Numbered from the stretch's first letter, positions 1 to 6,043 are shown. The stretch is 7,422 nucleotides of DNA from Desulfosarcina sp. (GCA_030642405.1 DAOWNV010000136.1:1-7422); one strand, 5' to 3'. A program made the numbers and translations. The notes: generated from the sequence alone by a model not told the origin.

Positions 1-2
1 AA

Positions 3-821
3 TTTTTCCTGAACCAGAATTCACGCGAACCGGTCACCGAACCGGATGAAATGGTTCCGTTGTGGAAAATCCTGCACCTTGCTGGGGTAAACTGGACTTA
101 CGGCAGTCATGGGTGGGGTGGAGAGAACTACTGCATGTTTCTGGCCGACAACGATGCCTGGAAGCATATTACCACCACCTCCGCCAACCGGGCGGATAAG
201 CTGGGGTGCAAGACGTTTCTCAATACCGAGTGAGGGCACGTTACATTCTCAGTCCGGGCCGGACTGAAAAAATTCAACATTGAACACAACTTCGAAGTTA
301 AAAACATCTATGAATATTATGCCAAATGGATTCGTGAAGGCAAACTGAAGGTCAACTCAGACTGGAACAAGGACCTGAAGATCAAATTCACGGTACAAGA
401 CCCGTGTCAGATTGTTCGGAAAAGCTATGGCGATCCCATAGCCGAAGATCTGCGCTATGTGGTCAAATCCATCGTAGGTGAAGAGAATTTCATCGACATG
501 CAGCCCAACCGCTCCAACAACTTCTGCTGCGGGGGCGGCGGCGGATTTCTTCAGTCGGGCTTCAAGGAGCAACGTCTCCAGTTTGGCCTGATCAAAGACC
601 AACAGATCAAAGCCACCGGGGCCGATTACTGCATTGCCGGCTGTCACAACTGTCATGCTCAGATTCACGAACTTAGCGAGCACTACGGCGGAAACTACCC
701 CGTTGTACATCTATGGACCCTGATCTGCCTGTCACTCGGAATTCTGGGACCAAACGAGCGCGAATACCTGGGAGAGGACCTCAAGGAAGTAAACGTCTTT
801 CACCCGGAAACAGCCATGTAG
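3..821 (+). CDS. HdrD-like (TmcB/HmcF-type) iron-sulfur electron-transfer selenoprotein, 5' partial, Sec codon TGA at 231-233
   Basis: The frame is open from the window edge through 272 residues if the TGA at 231-233 is read as selenocysteine; the true start is upstream. The C-terminal half is a complete CCG (cysteine-rich) domain: C135 in DPC, 39 residues, C175-C176-G177 followed by a glycine run, 36 residues, then C214-H-N-C217. This matches the CX31-39-CCG-X35-36-CXXC pattern of HdrB/HdrD, GlpC, TmcB and HmcF, which bind a [4Fe-4S] cluster and pass electrons in thiol/disulfide or menaquinol-linked complexes. The N-terminal part is the end of a first, degenerate CCG domain (GENYC, C44). Its last ligand position, NTE-x-GHV, falls on the TGA at residue 77, where relatives carry Cys (TECGH). 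The hairpin at 250-266 fits a SECIS. Homology continues in the same frame on both sides of the TGA, which argues against a frameshift. TmcB/HmcF-like is recognised from the CCGGGGG and CHNC context; the exact complex cannot be named without its upstream neighbours. Stop TAG at 819-821. Confidence 0.85.
231..270 (+). promoter_or_regulatory. Selenocysteine codon plus predicted bacterial SECIS hairpin
   Basis: TGA at 231-233 is followed, 16 nt later, by a perfect stem: CAGTCCG (250-256), loop GGC (257-259), CGGACTG (260-266). It can be extended by T249-A267 and, past one mismatch, T247-A269 and T246-A270. The apical loop begins 23 nt after the TGA, inside the 16-37 nt window known for bacterial SECIS elements, and its first residues are G, as SelB recognition usually needs. 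The hairpin lies within coding sequence, as in E. coli fdhF. Decoding would need selA, selB, selC and selD elsewhere in the genome, which cannot be seen here. Confidence 0.8.
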
Positions 822-829
822 ATCTATGT

Positions 830-855
830 GGGTGTCTGTCTGCAGACAGACACCC
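830..855. repeat. 26-nt perfect palindrome (possible terminator or protein-binding site)
   Basis: GGGTGTCTGTC (830-840), TGCA, GACAGACACCC (845-855) is perfectly symmetrical and starts 9 nt after the stop of the selenoprotein gene. As RNA it gives an 11-bp GC-rich stem with a TGCA loop. No T-run follows, so it is not a classic intrinsic terminator. It may still limit read-through or protect the 3' end, or it may be a dimer-binding operator for the gene that follows. Confidence 0.45.
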
Positions 856-891
856 CTATCCACGCAAATAGCGGTCTGACAACGGATCCGG

Positions 892-913
892 ACCGGTGAA
901 CCGGTCTACCGGT
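892..913. repeat. Three ACCGGT hexamers with 8-nt period
   Basis: ACCGGT occurs at 892-897, 900-905 and 908-913, separated by 2 nt (GA, CT). Each hexamer is itself palindromic. The array lies in the gap between the selenoprotein gene and the 122-aa gene, about 25 nt before the preferred start codon. It may be a regulatory site or a chance low-complexity patch. Confidence 0.4.
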
Positions 914-937
914 GGCGAACCGCTCGTGAGAGGCATC

Positions 938-1306
938 ATGGAACCCACCTTTACCGTCGAGGAACTCGAAAGGCGATGGGAAAAGGCCTTGGAAGCCACA
1001 CGGTGTGCGGTGGCCGCCAATCCCGCTACCTACCGCCGGTTGAAGGCGCTGGCAGCGGAAATCGTTGCCGGCCCCATCGACATCAACGACTACTTCCCCA
1101 CAGTGGAACAACTGGTCGACTACCTGAAAACTTTGGATCCCTTCGGGCATGGTAGCATTTTCGATATCTTCTGCGAGCGCATCTCGCCCGACAGTAGTAT
1201 CTGGCAGGTAAGAACGCTGCGCATGGAGTGCAAGGATCTGCTGGCCCACCTGGATGTATTCGATCAATGGCGGCGTGAGAAGAGCCACCTGCGGATAGTA
1301 AAATAG
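938..1306 (+). CDS. Hypothetical protein, 122 aa, possibly helical
   Basis: I do not recognise this family. From ATG 938 the product is 122 residues, rich in charged and helix-favouring residues (FTVEELERRWEKALEATRC, then YRRLKALAAEIV), with the motif PIDINDYFPTVEQLVDYLKTLDPFGHG in the middle and a charged end (WRREKSHLRIVK). It has no signal peptide, membrane span or CxxC cluster; two isolated cysteines are not arranged as a metal site. The start was chosen because GAGAGG (928-933) lies 4 nt before ATG 938. An in-frame GTG at 896 would add 14 residues but overlaps the ACCGGT triplet and lacks a good ribosome-binding site. It follows the selenoprotein gene in the same direction after a 116-nt gap and may belong to the same locus, though the palindrome at 830-855 could separate them. 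It is convergent with the permease-USP gene. Confidence 0.7.
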   Translation: MEPTFTVEELERRWEKALEATRCAVAANPATYRRLKALAAEIVAGPIDINDYFPTVEQLVDYLKTLDPFGHGSIFDIFCERISPDSSIWQVRTLRMECKDLLAHLDVFDQWRREKSHLRIVK

Positions 1307-1319
1307 CCTGCCACGCTAT

Positions 1320-1371
1320 CTCTGCATTCTAAACACTCCTCACACAGGTAAATCTGATGCTTCATGCAGAG
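1320..1371. terminator. Weak inverted repeat between convergent genes
   Basis: CTCTGCAT (1320-1327) and ATGCAGAG (1364-1371) are perfect 8-nt arms separated by 36 nt, and TTTTAAA follows on the + strand. It lies in the 86-nt gap between two convergent genes, where a terminator is expected. The long loop makes the assignment weak. Confidence 0.2.
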
Positions 1372-1392
1372 TTTTAAAGCAATCCTTAAATA

Positions 1393-2976
1393 TCACTTGC
1401 CTGCAGTTTCTGCCGGCAGGCGTACCACCATAACCGGCACATTACTTATCCGAATAACATCGCTGGCCGTGCTCCCAATAATTCGTTCCTCCATTTTCCC
1501 ATGGCCGTGCGTCCCCATGATGATAAGATCAAAATTACCTTCTTTAGAGGTTGCCACGATTTGTTTAGCCGGTTCACCGACTTTGACAACTACATTGTCC
1601 TCCGTTAGAGGGCAAAATGGAATTTCTGTGGTTACCTTTCGAGCTGTCTCTCTAATACGTTCATGAATTGCCTCTTTGGCTTTTTCGATACCATTGGTGT
1701 GAAAGTCAGCCCATGCTTTCTTGCTCATGTGCGAGGCCACGTCGATACCTGCTTCACTAGAAAACAATTCGAGCACATCTGGAATGACATGGAGAACAGT
1801 AACGGTTGCACCGTAACCGTTACCTATACTGCAGGCATATCTAACCGCATGGCGTGCCGTATCGGATAGGTCGGTTGCATAGAGAATTTTTTTAAAAGAT
1901 GGAACAATGCTTTCATCAGCTTTTTCCAACTTGGATGGAATTTGGATGCTTGTAGCCGCCTCGTTACTTGCTGACTGGCCGACCTGAGGCATTGATGGAA
2001 TTGAGGAACTGCCAAAGATTTTTTCAACCAAGCTGACATACCAGGCCGCTGACTGGATCTGGATGACATATGCCAAGGCGATGAGCAAGGCAATGGTGAG
2101 CCCCTGCTTTCCGAAAGCGGTCATGGCAATTGCTAAAGCAATGGACAGGTCGCGCATGACCACCCCGAAAACCATGGCTATTGCATCCTCACGTTTCAAG
2201 AAAATTCTGCCTACAATGGAGAGCACTATATATGTAATTAGATAAAAGGCCGTCAGAGGGACAAGTATGGTTAGAATATCCTGTGGGTTGGAAATAATAT
2301 TTTTGGCCTTGAGCGACATGGCCAAAAAGGCGATCATGATGACACCCAATGCTGAAAATGGCGGAAACTTAGGTTTGATGCGCTCGTTCCATGCCAATTG
2401 ACCGTATTTTTTTATCAAAATGGTCTGTGTAAGCAGACCAAGGATCATCGGCACGAAGACAAACAGGGCTATCTGTTTGAACATATGTATTATATTCACA
2501 TCAATCGTCGCACCCATGAAAACTTTGGTGTAAATCGGTGCTGCCAACGAACCCAAAACCAATCCGAAAACCACCATTTTGATGGCGGCTTCCTTGTTTC
2601 CTTTTGCAAAACCCGTCCAGGAAATGGTCATGCCGGACGTAGGCAGCACCCCGATGAGAAACAAGCCGACCGCCCACAGGCCATATTTTTCAGGCCCACC
2701 TGAAAAAAAGAGCTTGCCGGTATAAAATGCCAATATAGGTATCAAAACGAAATTGAATATTTGTGTAACTATCTGAAGTTTATAGTCTTCGCCTTTTAAA
2801 ATGGTTTTTACATTAAGCGTCACCATCATGGGGTAAACCATGACAAAGGTGACAGGAATGATGAATTGTTTTAAGACGTCGGCATCATAAAAATATCCAA
2901 ACAATAAGCCTATGGACATGGATATGGGGATTGACCAGACCAGATTTTTTTGAAGAAATGAAAGCATCTGCCACAT
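1393..2976 (-). CDS. ACR3/bile acid:sodium symporter-type permease fused to a universal stress protein domain
   Basis: The 527-aa product has two parts. Residues 1 to about 320 form some ten hydrophobic segments (roughly 11-29, 36-56, 66-92, 100-118, 132-150, 163-187, 205-222, 234-257, 265-287, 292-314) and resemble the BART superfamily (ACR3 arsenite exporters, BASS transporters). The fourth segment reads FLIGVLPTSGMTISWTGFAKG, parallel to the ACR3 stretch that carries the essential cysteine, but that cysteine is replaced (PTSGM, 112-116), so arsenite export is unlikely by the known mechanism. The helix-9 region has VVMRDLSIALAIA (272-284). After a Ser/Gln-rich linker (322-360), residues 361-520 form a UspA domain: KKILYATDLSD at its start and the ATP-binding motif G488-x2-G491-x9-G501-S-T, so it probably binds ATP. 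The substrate is unknown; an anion or organic acid is possible, with the Usp domain as regulator. The start is supported by AAGGAGT a few nt before the ATG. The sigma-54-like promoter upstream suggests activator-dependent expression. Confidence 0.88.
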   Translation of the reverse strand: MWQMLSFLQKNLVWSIPISMSIGLLFGYFYDADVLKQFIIPVTFVMVYPMMVTLNVKTILKGEDYKLQIVTQIFNFVLIPILAFYTGKLFFSGGPEKYGLWAVGLFLIGVLPTSGMTISWTGFAKGNKEAAIKMVVFGLVLGSLAAPIYTKVFMGATIDVNIIHMFKQIALFVFVPMILGLLTQTILIKKYGQLAWNERIKPKFPPFSALGVIMIAFLAMSLKAKNIISNPQDILTILVPLTAFYLITYIVLSIVGRIFLKREDAIAMVFGVVMRDLSIALAIAMTAFGKQGLTIALLIALAYVIQIQSAAWYVSLVEKIFGSSSIPSMPQVGQSASNEAATSIQIPSKLEKADESIVPSFKKILYATDLSDTARHAVRYACSIGNGYGATVTVLHVIPDVLELFSSEAGIDVASHMSKKAWADFHTNGIEKAKEAIHERIRETARKVTTEIPFCPLTEDNVVVKVGEPAKQIVATSKEGNFDLIIMGTHGHGKMEERIIGSTASDVIRISNVPVMVVRLPAETAGK

Positions 2977-3045
2977 AGCACACTCCTTATTTCTACTGTC
3001 TATCGCAACCAGAGTTGATTGAAGGATGAATTTGCAGGTTGACCA

Positions 3046-3061
3046 ATCAACATTCGTGCCA
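3046..3061 (-). promoter_or_regulatory. Candidate sigma-54 (-24/-12) promoter for the permease-USP gene
   Basis: On the - strand the sequence reads TGGCACG-AATG-TTGAT (3061 down to 3046). The consensus is TGGCACG-N4-TTGCW, so only the C of the -12 GC is changed. It sits about 70 nt upstream of the permease ATG and faces the gene. A small inverted repeat, GTTGA-CCAA-TCAAC (3038-3051), overlaps the -12 side, and CCATT-AAAA-AATGG overlaps the -24 side. Confidence 0.5.
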
Positions 3062-3161
3062 TTTTTTAATGGTCAAATGGAAATTGCAATAAACATAATT
3101 AATAGAAACATATAGCTGCTTTTTAAGGTTGCATGAAAGAAAACTACAGAAGATAAAAGAT

Positions 3162-3216
3162 CGTTACCTTAGCCAGATCGAAGGAAAATGGTAACGCAAG
3201 GTAACGCTTTGTAACG
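3162..3216. repeat. GTAACG repeat cluster, candidate activator-binding sites
   Basis: CGTTACC at 3162-3168 is inverted relative to GGTAACG at 3190-3196, GGTAACG at 3200-3206 and GTAACG at 3211-3216. The last three are spaced exactly 10 nt, one helical turn, so they lie on one face of the DNA. The cluster lies about 100-170 nt upstream of the sigma-54-like promoter, a typical enhancer distance for an NtrC-family activator. It also lies just beyond the end of the DUF4338 gene, so an origin in that element is the alternative. Apart from this cluster and the promoter, the 312-nt gap 2977-3288 holds no gene that I can support. Confidence 0.45.
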
Positions 3217-3254
3217 GGAAGCATAGGTAGGTAGTGATTCGCCAATAACGGTAC

Positions 3255-3267
3255 TCCCGATCCGGGA
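3255..3267. terminator. Short hairpin downstream of the DUF4338 gene
   Basis: TCCCG-ATC-CGGGA (3255-3267) is a perfect 5-bp stem with a 3-nt loop, about 20 nt past the stop codon of the DUF4338 gene. No T-run follows on the - strand. It could be a weak terminator or a subterminal hairpin of a mobile element. Confidence 0.25.
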
Positions 3268-3288
3268 TTATGCCGCGGTCATTGTTTT

Positions 3289-4182
3289 TTACCTCTCGTT
3301 GTTGAGCCGGCGGGTGGCATTTTTCACCAGTGGGTAAACCAGTATAGTCTTTACCGCCGCACCGTGTCGTTTGTTGGTTTTATCCATGCGTCCGCGACCG
3401 GTGGTTTGTCCCAGTTCTATCCAATTTGCTGCCCGATAACAGCCGCCGTGAAACCGTTGTCGGTCCACCAGGGTCTCGACCAGCAGCGGTTCGATCCCGT
3501 ATTGCCGCGGCCAGTCTGATTTCAACTGACGCAAAGTGCACGAGAGTATCGTGCTTGCTAAGTTGCGGATAGGTGCAAGGACCAGAAACCGGCTGTTGTT
3601 GACCACTTGCTGCAAGCCGGCCTCGCGTTGCGAATCGCTCCAACCTATCCATTGGTCCCTTGCTTTCATCCGCCAGGCAGGGCTGGAAAACTGCTGGCAT
3701 CCTACCACTTCGCGCCGGGGCCGGTTCACATATACCAGATACTGAATCCTTGCCCCGAAAGGCATCGCATATCCCAGGTAGTGGTACCGGCTGACAAGAT
3801 CCATGAAAAGATCCCGTTGCTCCCGGCTCTGGACCCGCTGTACTTCCAAAGGCGTAAAGGATTCCACGCTACCGGCAAGGCTGCTGTACGGCTCTTTGCA
3901 CGGAACTTTTGCGATACGCTTTTGGGGGACATTGTGTCCGGTTCTCCTTTTTTCCGGAAGGCTCAGGGTTCCTTTGGCTTCCATAAGTTCCAGCAGATCC
4001 CTACATTCCCGAAACTTGAGACCACCTCCAGCGCGCTTCCAGTCCAATAGTTCGCATACTGTGTGCGCCAACTCACTCCGGCTGATGCCGCCACAAGTGC
4101 CAACAACTTCTTGGATCAGGGAAAGCTCTTCCACAGTAAATTCTCGACCACAAAACCTTTTCGGCTTTATCATTTTTTGCAT
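3289..4182 (-). CDS. DUF4338 (DruA-like) protein, probably transposon-related
   Basis: The 297-aa product has an N-terminal region of about 80 residues that looks like a winged-helix DNA-binding module (FTVEELSLIQEVV, ISRSELAHTVCELLDWKRAGGGLKFRECRDLLELMEAKGTLSLP). The DUF4338 core spans about residues 115-288. Recognisable blocks are RYHYLGY (132-138), ARDQWIGWS (174-182), VVNNSRFLVL (193-202), LVETLVD (234-240), CYRAANWIELGQTTGRGR (248-265) and VYPL (282-285). The acidic and basic residues in RD, ETLVD and GRGR are the likely active-site positions, although the biochemistry is unsettled. The family includes DruA of Druantia anti-phage systems and many stand-alone copies of about 300 aa that behave like multicopy elements. 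No DruB-E-type genes or large helicase lie nearby, so a mobile-element role is preferred. The gene is intact, with AAAGGAG 6 nt before the ATG. No convincing terminal repeats or target duplication were found. It separates the permease gene from the thiolase operon. Confidence 0.82.
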   Translation of the reverse strand: MQKMIKPKRFCGREFTVEELSLIQEVVGTCGGISRSELAHTVCELLDWKRAGGGLKFRECRDLLELMEAKGTLSLPEKRRTGHNVPQKRIAKVPCKEPYSSLAGSVESFTPLEVQRVQSREQRDLFMDLVSRYHYLGYAMPFGARIQYLVYVNRPRREVVGCQQFSSPAWRMKARDQWIGWSDSQREAGLQQVVNNSRFLVLAPIRNLASTILSCTLRQLKSDWPRQYGIEPLLVETLVDRQRFHGGCYRAANWIELGQTTGRGRMDKTNKRHGAAVKTILVYPLVKNATRRLNNER

Positions 4183-4210
4183 GACATACTCCTTTCACTA
4201 TCATTTTATA

Positions 4211-4244
4211 GCAAAAAAAAGCCAAGGTGTTCAAAAAGAATCAC
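4211..4244 (-). terminator. Possible intrinsic terminator of the DUF35-thiolase operon
   Basis: Reading the - strand downstream of the thiolase stop, GTGATTC-TTTTT-GAACAC (4244 to 4227) gives a 6-bp stem with one bulged base, and an eight-T run (4220 to 4213) begins 6 nt later. The stem is weak and the T-run is not adjacent, but the location, about 45 nt after the thiolase gene and before the DUF4338 gene, is right. Confidence 0.35.
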
Positions 4245-4290
4245 TGCCGCGGACACTCGCTAATAAAAACCGCTCGATTATTGTCCTAAT

Positions 4291-5457
4291 CTATTTAGTA
4301 AGTATCTGGATACCGGCAACTACAGGAGATTCGACACCTGAAAGAACACCGCCCAGCATTTGAGCCATACCGACATTGGCCCCTTCTACCTGATTTTTTC
4401 CCGCCTCTGCCCAAAGTTGCCGTGCAACGTCGATAACAACGCGAACACCGGACGCGCCCAAAGGATGTCCCATAGAAAGCAATCCTCCACTTGGATTGAC
4501 CGGGCAGCGACCACCCAACTCTACATCACCGGAATGCGCCAGAGAAATACCTTCGCCGGGGTTACACAGCCCTAGAGTTTCATAGGCCGCCAACTCTTCT
4601 CCAGAGAACGCGTCGTGCATTTCAACCAAATCTATATCTTTTTGTGGGTCAACTCCGGCAGTTTCACATGCCTCTTTGGCGCCATTAATCAGCGCGTCCA
4701 ATGCCAGAGGATCATAGGAAGAATCCTGGGCACAGCTGACCGAAATGACGGAAGCTGCGATTTTCACCGATGCCCGGTGAGGCTTATTATTATGTTTTTT
4801 ATAATAGTCTTCAGAGCAGAGGATTACAGCTGCAGCGCCATCGCTTTGAGGGCAGCACTGCAATACGGTAATCGGGTCTGCAATCATTGGAGAATCCATA
4901 ATTTGCTGGAAGGTAAATTCTTTTTTATACTGCGAGTATGGATTGGTCACCCCCGCCTTATGATTTTTGATGGAAGGATAACAAATATCTTCAAGTGTTG
5001 CACCACGCTCCTCCATCAACCGATTGCACAGCATGGCAAAAAAAGCGGGCATTGTGAGTCCTAATTTAGCGTCCAAGTCCCCCTCTATGCCAATCAATGA
5101 CTTGCCAAACTTTTTGTTAAAAGCAGATAGCGACTCAATACCCAAAGCAATCCCCACATCACAGGCACCCATAGCTATGTCTTTATTCAGCAGATGTACG
5201 GCGCTGGAACCGCTGGCGCATGCATTCTCAACGGTATACATCGGGATATTTCCTACACCAAGGCGAATAAGGGAGGATTGGACAACTGTTGGCGGACTGT
5301 TTATGCTTCCGCAATAAGCAGTTTGAAACTCTTTGGGAGAAATGCCGGCATCCTTGACAGCTTCTATCGTAGCGGCAGCACCAAGGTCGTTTACCGTTAA
5401 ATCGCCATGTTTTCCAAAAATAGTTTGACCAATACCAAGAATATAGACATCACGCAT
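4291..5457 (-). CDS. SCP2-type thiolase (acetyl-CoA acetyltransferase/lipid-transfer family)
   Basis: With the start at 5457 the protein has 388 residues, normal for SCP2-type thiolases. The catalytic cysteine is C80 in VENACASGSSA, and the family's histidines are H281 in MHDAFSGEEL and H331 in GGLLSMGHPLGASG. The C-terminal second cysteine of classical degradative thiolases is absent, as expected for this subgroup, where the HDAF histidine takes part. It should cleave a 3-oxoacyl-CoA with CoA, or run the reverse Claisen reaction, in the cytoplasm. The start at 5457 was chosen over an in-frame ATG 36 nt upstream because GGAGGT lies 7 nt before it and because it overlaps the end of the DUF35 gene by 8 nt, implying translational coupling. 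Thiolases paired with a DUF35 partner include BbsA/BbsB-type benzoylsuccinyl-CoA thiolase, archaeal acetoacetyl-CoA thiolase and steroid side-chain aldolases. The intact Cys80 favours a true thiolase over an Ltp2-like aldolase. The substrate cannot be read from the sequence. Confidence 0.9.
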   Translation of the reverse strand: MRDVYILGIGQTIFGKHGDLTVNDLGAAATIEAVKDAGISPKEFQTAYCGSINSPPTVVQSSLIRLGVGNIPMYTVENACASGSSAVHLLNKDIAMGACDVGIALGIESLSAFNKKFGKSLIGIEGDLDAKLGLTMPAFFAMLCNRLMEERGATLEDICYPSIKNHKAGVTNPYSQYKKEFTFQQIMDSPMIADPITVLQCCPQSDGAAAVILCSEDYYKKHNNKPHRASVKIAASVISVSCAQDSSYDPLALDALINGAKEACETAGVDPQKDIDLVEMHDAFSGEELAAYETLGLCNPGEGISLAHSGDVELGGRCPVNPSGGLLSMGHPLGASGVRVVIDVARQLWAEAGKNQVEGANVGMAQMLGGVLSGVESPVVAGIQILTK

Positions 5458-5872
5458 TAGTTTTACCTCCGTTGTCTGCCGCACAGGGTACATAGTAATA
5501 GCCGATAACCTCTGTCCCGTCTTTTTCAGTCCAAATGACGCCGGTTTCCATGCTTAAACGCATACCGGTTCGTACTTCCTCAACATCCGCATGAATCTGC
5601 CCAAAAATTCGGGTGCCCTCGGGTAAATCAATAAAACCGGAGATAATTGGTGGTTTATAAGGACCGACGGGAACCCTGGTTACAGAAAAAGAAAACAGGG
5701 TTCCGATTTTACTGAGAGGTAAGGTCTCTCCTTTTTCTGATGAGCAGAACTTACAAAATTCGGATGCAGGGAAAGATGTCTTTCCGCATGAGTTACATCG
5801 TCTCCCTATCTGAACGAATGAGCCGTCCCTCTCTTCCAGTACACCCGGGTGAAAAAATATTTGATCGTCCAT
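5450..5872 (-). CDS. Zinc-ribbon/OB-fold protein (DUF35 family), thiolase partner
   Basis: The 140-aa product has an N-terminal rubredoxin-like zinc ribbon, C26-N-S-C29 and C40-K-F-C43, followed by an OB-fold region (about 55-130: IGTLFSFSVTRVP, PPIISGFIDLPEGTRIFGQI). This is the complete DUF35 architecture. Such proteins bind SCP2-type thiolases or aldolases stoichiometrically and are thought to help bring acyl-CoA to the active site. The gene immediately precedes the thiolase gene and overlaps it by 8 nt (ATGCGTGA), so the two are almost certainly co-translated. AAGGA lies 7 nt before the ATG. A strong-looking promoter lies about 45-75 nt upstream. Confidence 0.9.
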   Translation of the reverse strand: MDDQIFFHPGVLEERDGSFVQIGRRCNSCGKTSFPASEFCKFCSSEKGETLPLSKIGTLFSFSVTRVPVGPYKPPIISGFIDLPEGTRIFGQIHADVEEVRTGMRLSMETGVIWTEKDGTEVIGYYYVPCAADNGGKTNA

Positions 5873-5916
5873 TTGAATTTCCTTGCATTTTTTTATATTC
5901 GACTAAGCAAACAGAT

Positions 5917-5945
5917 TTTATATAATTGATAGCAATTCTCGTCAA
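5917..5945 (-). promoter_or_regulatory. Sigma-70-like promoter of the DUF35-thiolase operon with palindrome in the spacer
   Basis: On the - strand TTGACG (5945-5940), a 17-nt spacer and TATAAA (5922-5917) give a near-consensus promoter, with transcription expected to begin about 35-40 nt before the DUF35 start codon. The spacer contains AATTG-ATAG-CAATT (5924-5937), a 14-nt inverted repeat that a repressor dimer could occupy; the TetR protein encoded just upstream is the obvious candidate. Confidence 0.6.
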
Positions 5946-6043
5946 TATCATCTTTTTTTGAATATTGAATAGGTCATTTTTGAATCTCCTGTGTAAGGTT
6001 AATGGAAGCATTAATGTTTGTTTATGCTCTCCTGTTAATATTT

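Noticed and set aside
231..233. TGA read as a true stop or a pseudogene-making mutation
   Set aside because: The frame continues with conserved CCG-domain sequence, the TGA sits at a family cysteine position, and a SECIS-like hairpin follows at the correct distance.
824..1288. 154-aa frame on the - strand opposite the 122-aa gene
   Set aside because: The + strand frame has a better start signal and more protein-like composition; the - strand frame looks like its shadow, though neither matches a known family.
1320..1371. Integron-type attC site
   Set aside because: Arms are only 8 nt, the core GTT/AAC boxes are missing, and no integrase or cassette context is present.
1393..1395. Terminal TGA of the permease-USP gene as another selenocysteine codon
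   Set aside because: The Usp domain is complete just before it, no cysteine is expected there, and no suitable hairpin follows.
3289..4182. Druantia anti-phage system
   Set aside because: Only a short DruA-like protein is present; no DruB-E-type or helicase genes flank it.
3233..4245. AGTGATTC/GAATCACT as terminal inverted repeats of a DUF4338 element
   Set aside because: The arms are only 8 nt, no target-site duplication flanks them, and the right arm is better explained as part of a possible terminator hairpin.
3271..4252. TGCCGCGG at 3271-3278 and 4245-4252 as a direct repeat flanking the DUF4338 gene
   Set aside because: Eight bases with a palindromic CCGCGG core and no similarity beyond it; too little to call an insertion scar.
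5948..5977. Nine-residue frame (MTYSIFKKR) with a good ribosome-binding site upstream of the DUF35 gene
   Set aside because: It lies upstream of the predicted operon promoter and is too short to support; it would be translated only on read-through from the TetR gene.
5793..6011. 72-aa - strand frame overlapping the DUF35 gene start
   Set aside because: It is out of frame with the DUF35 gene, has no well-spaced ribosome-binding site and shows no recognisable protein pattern.
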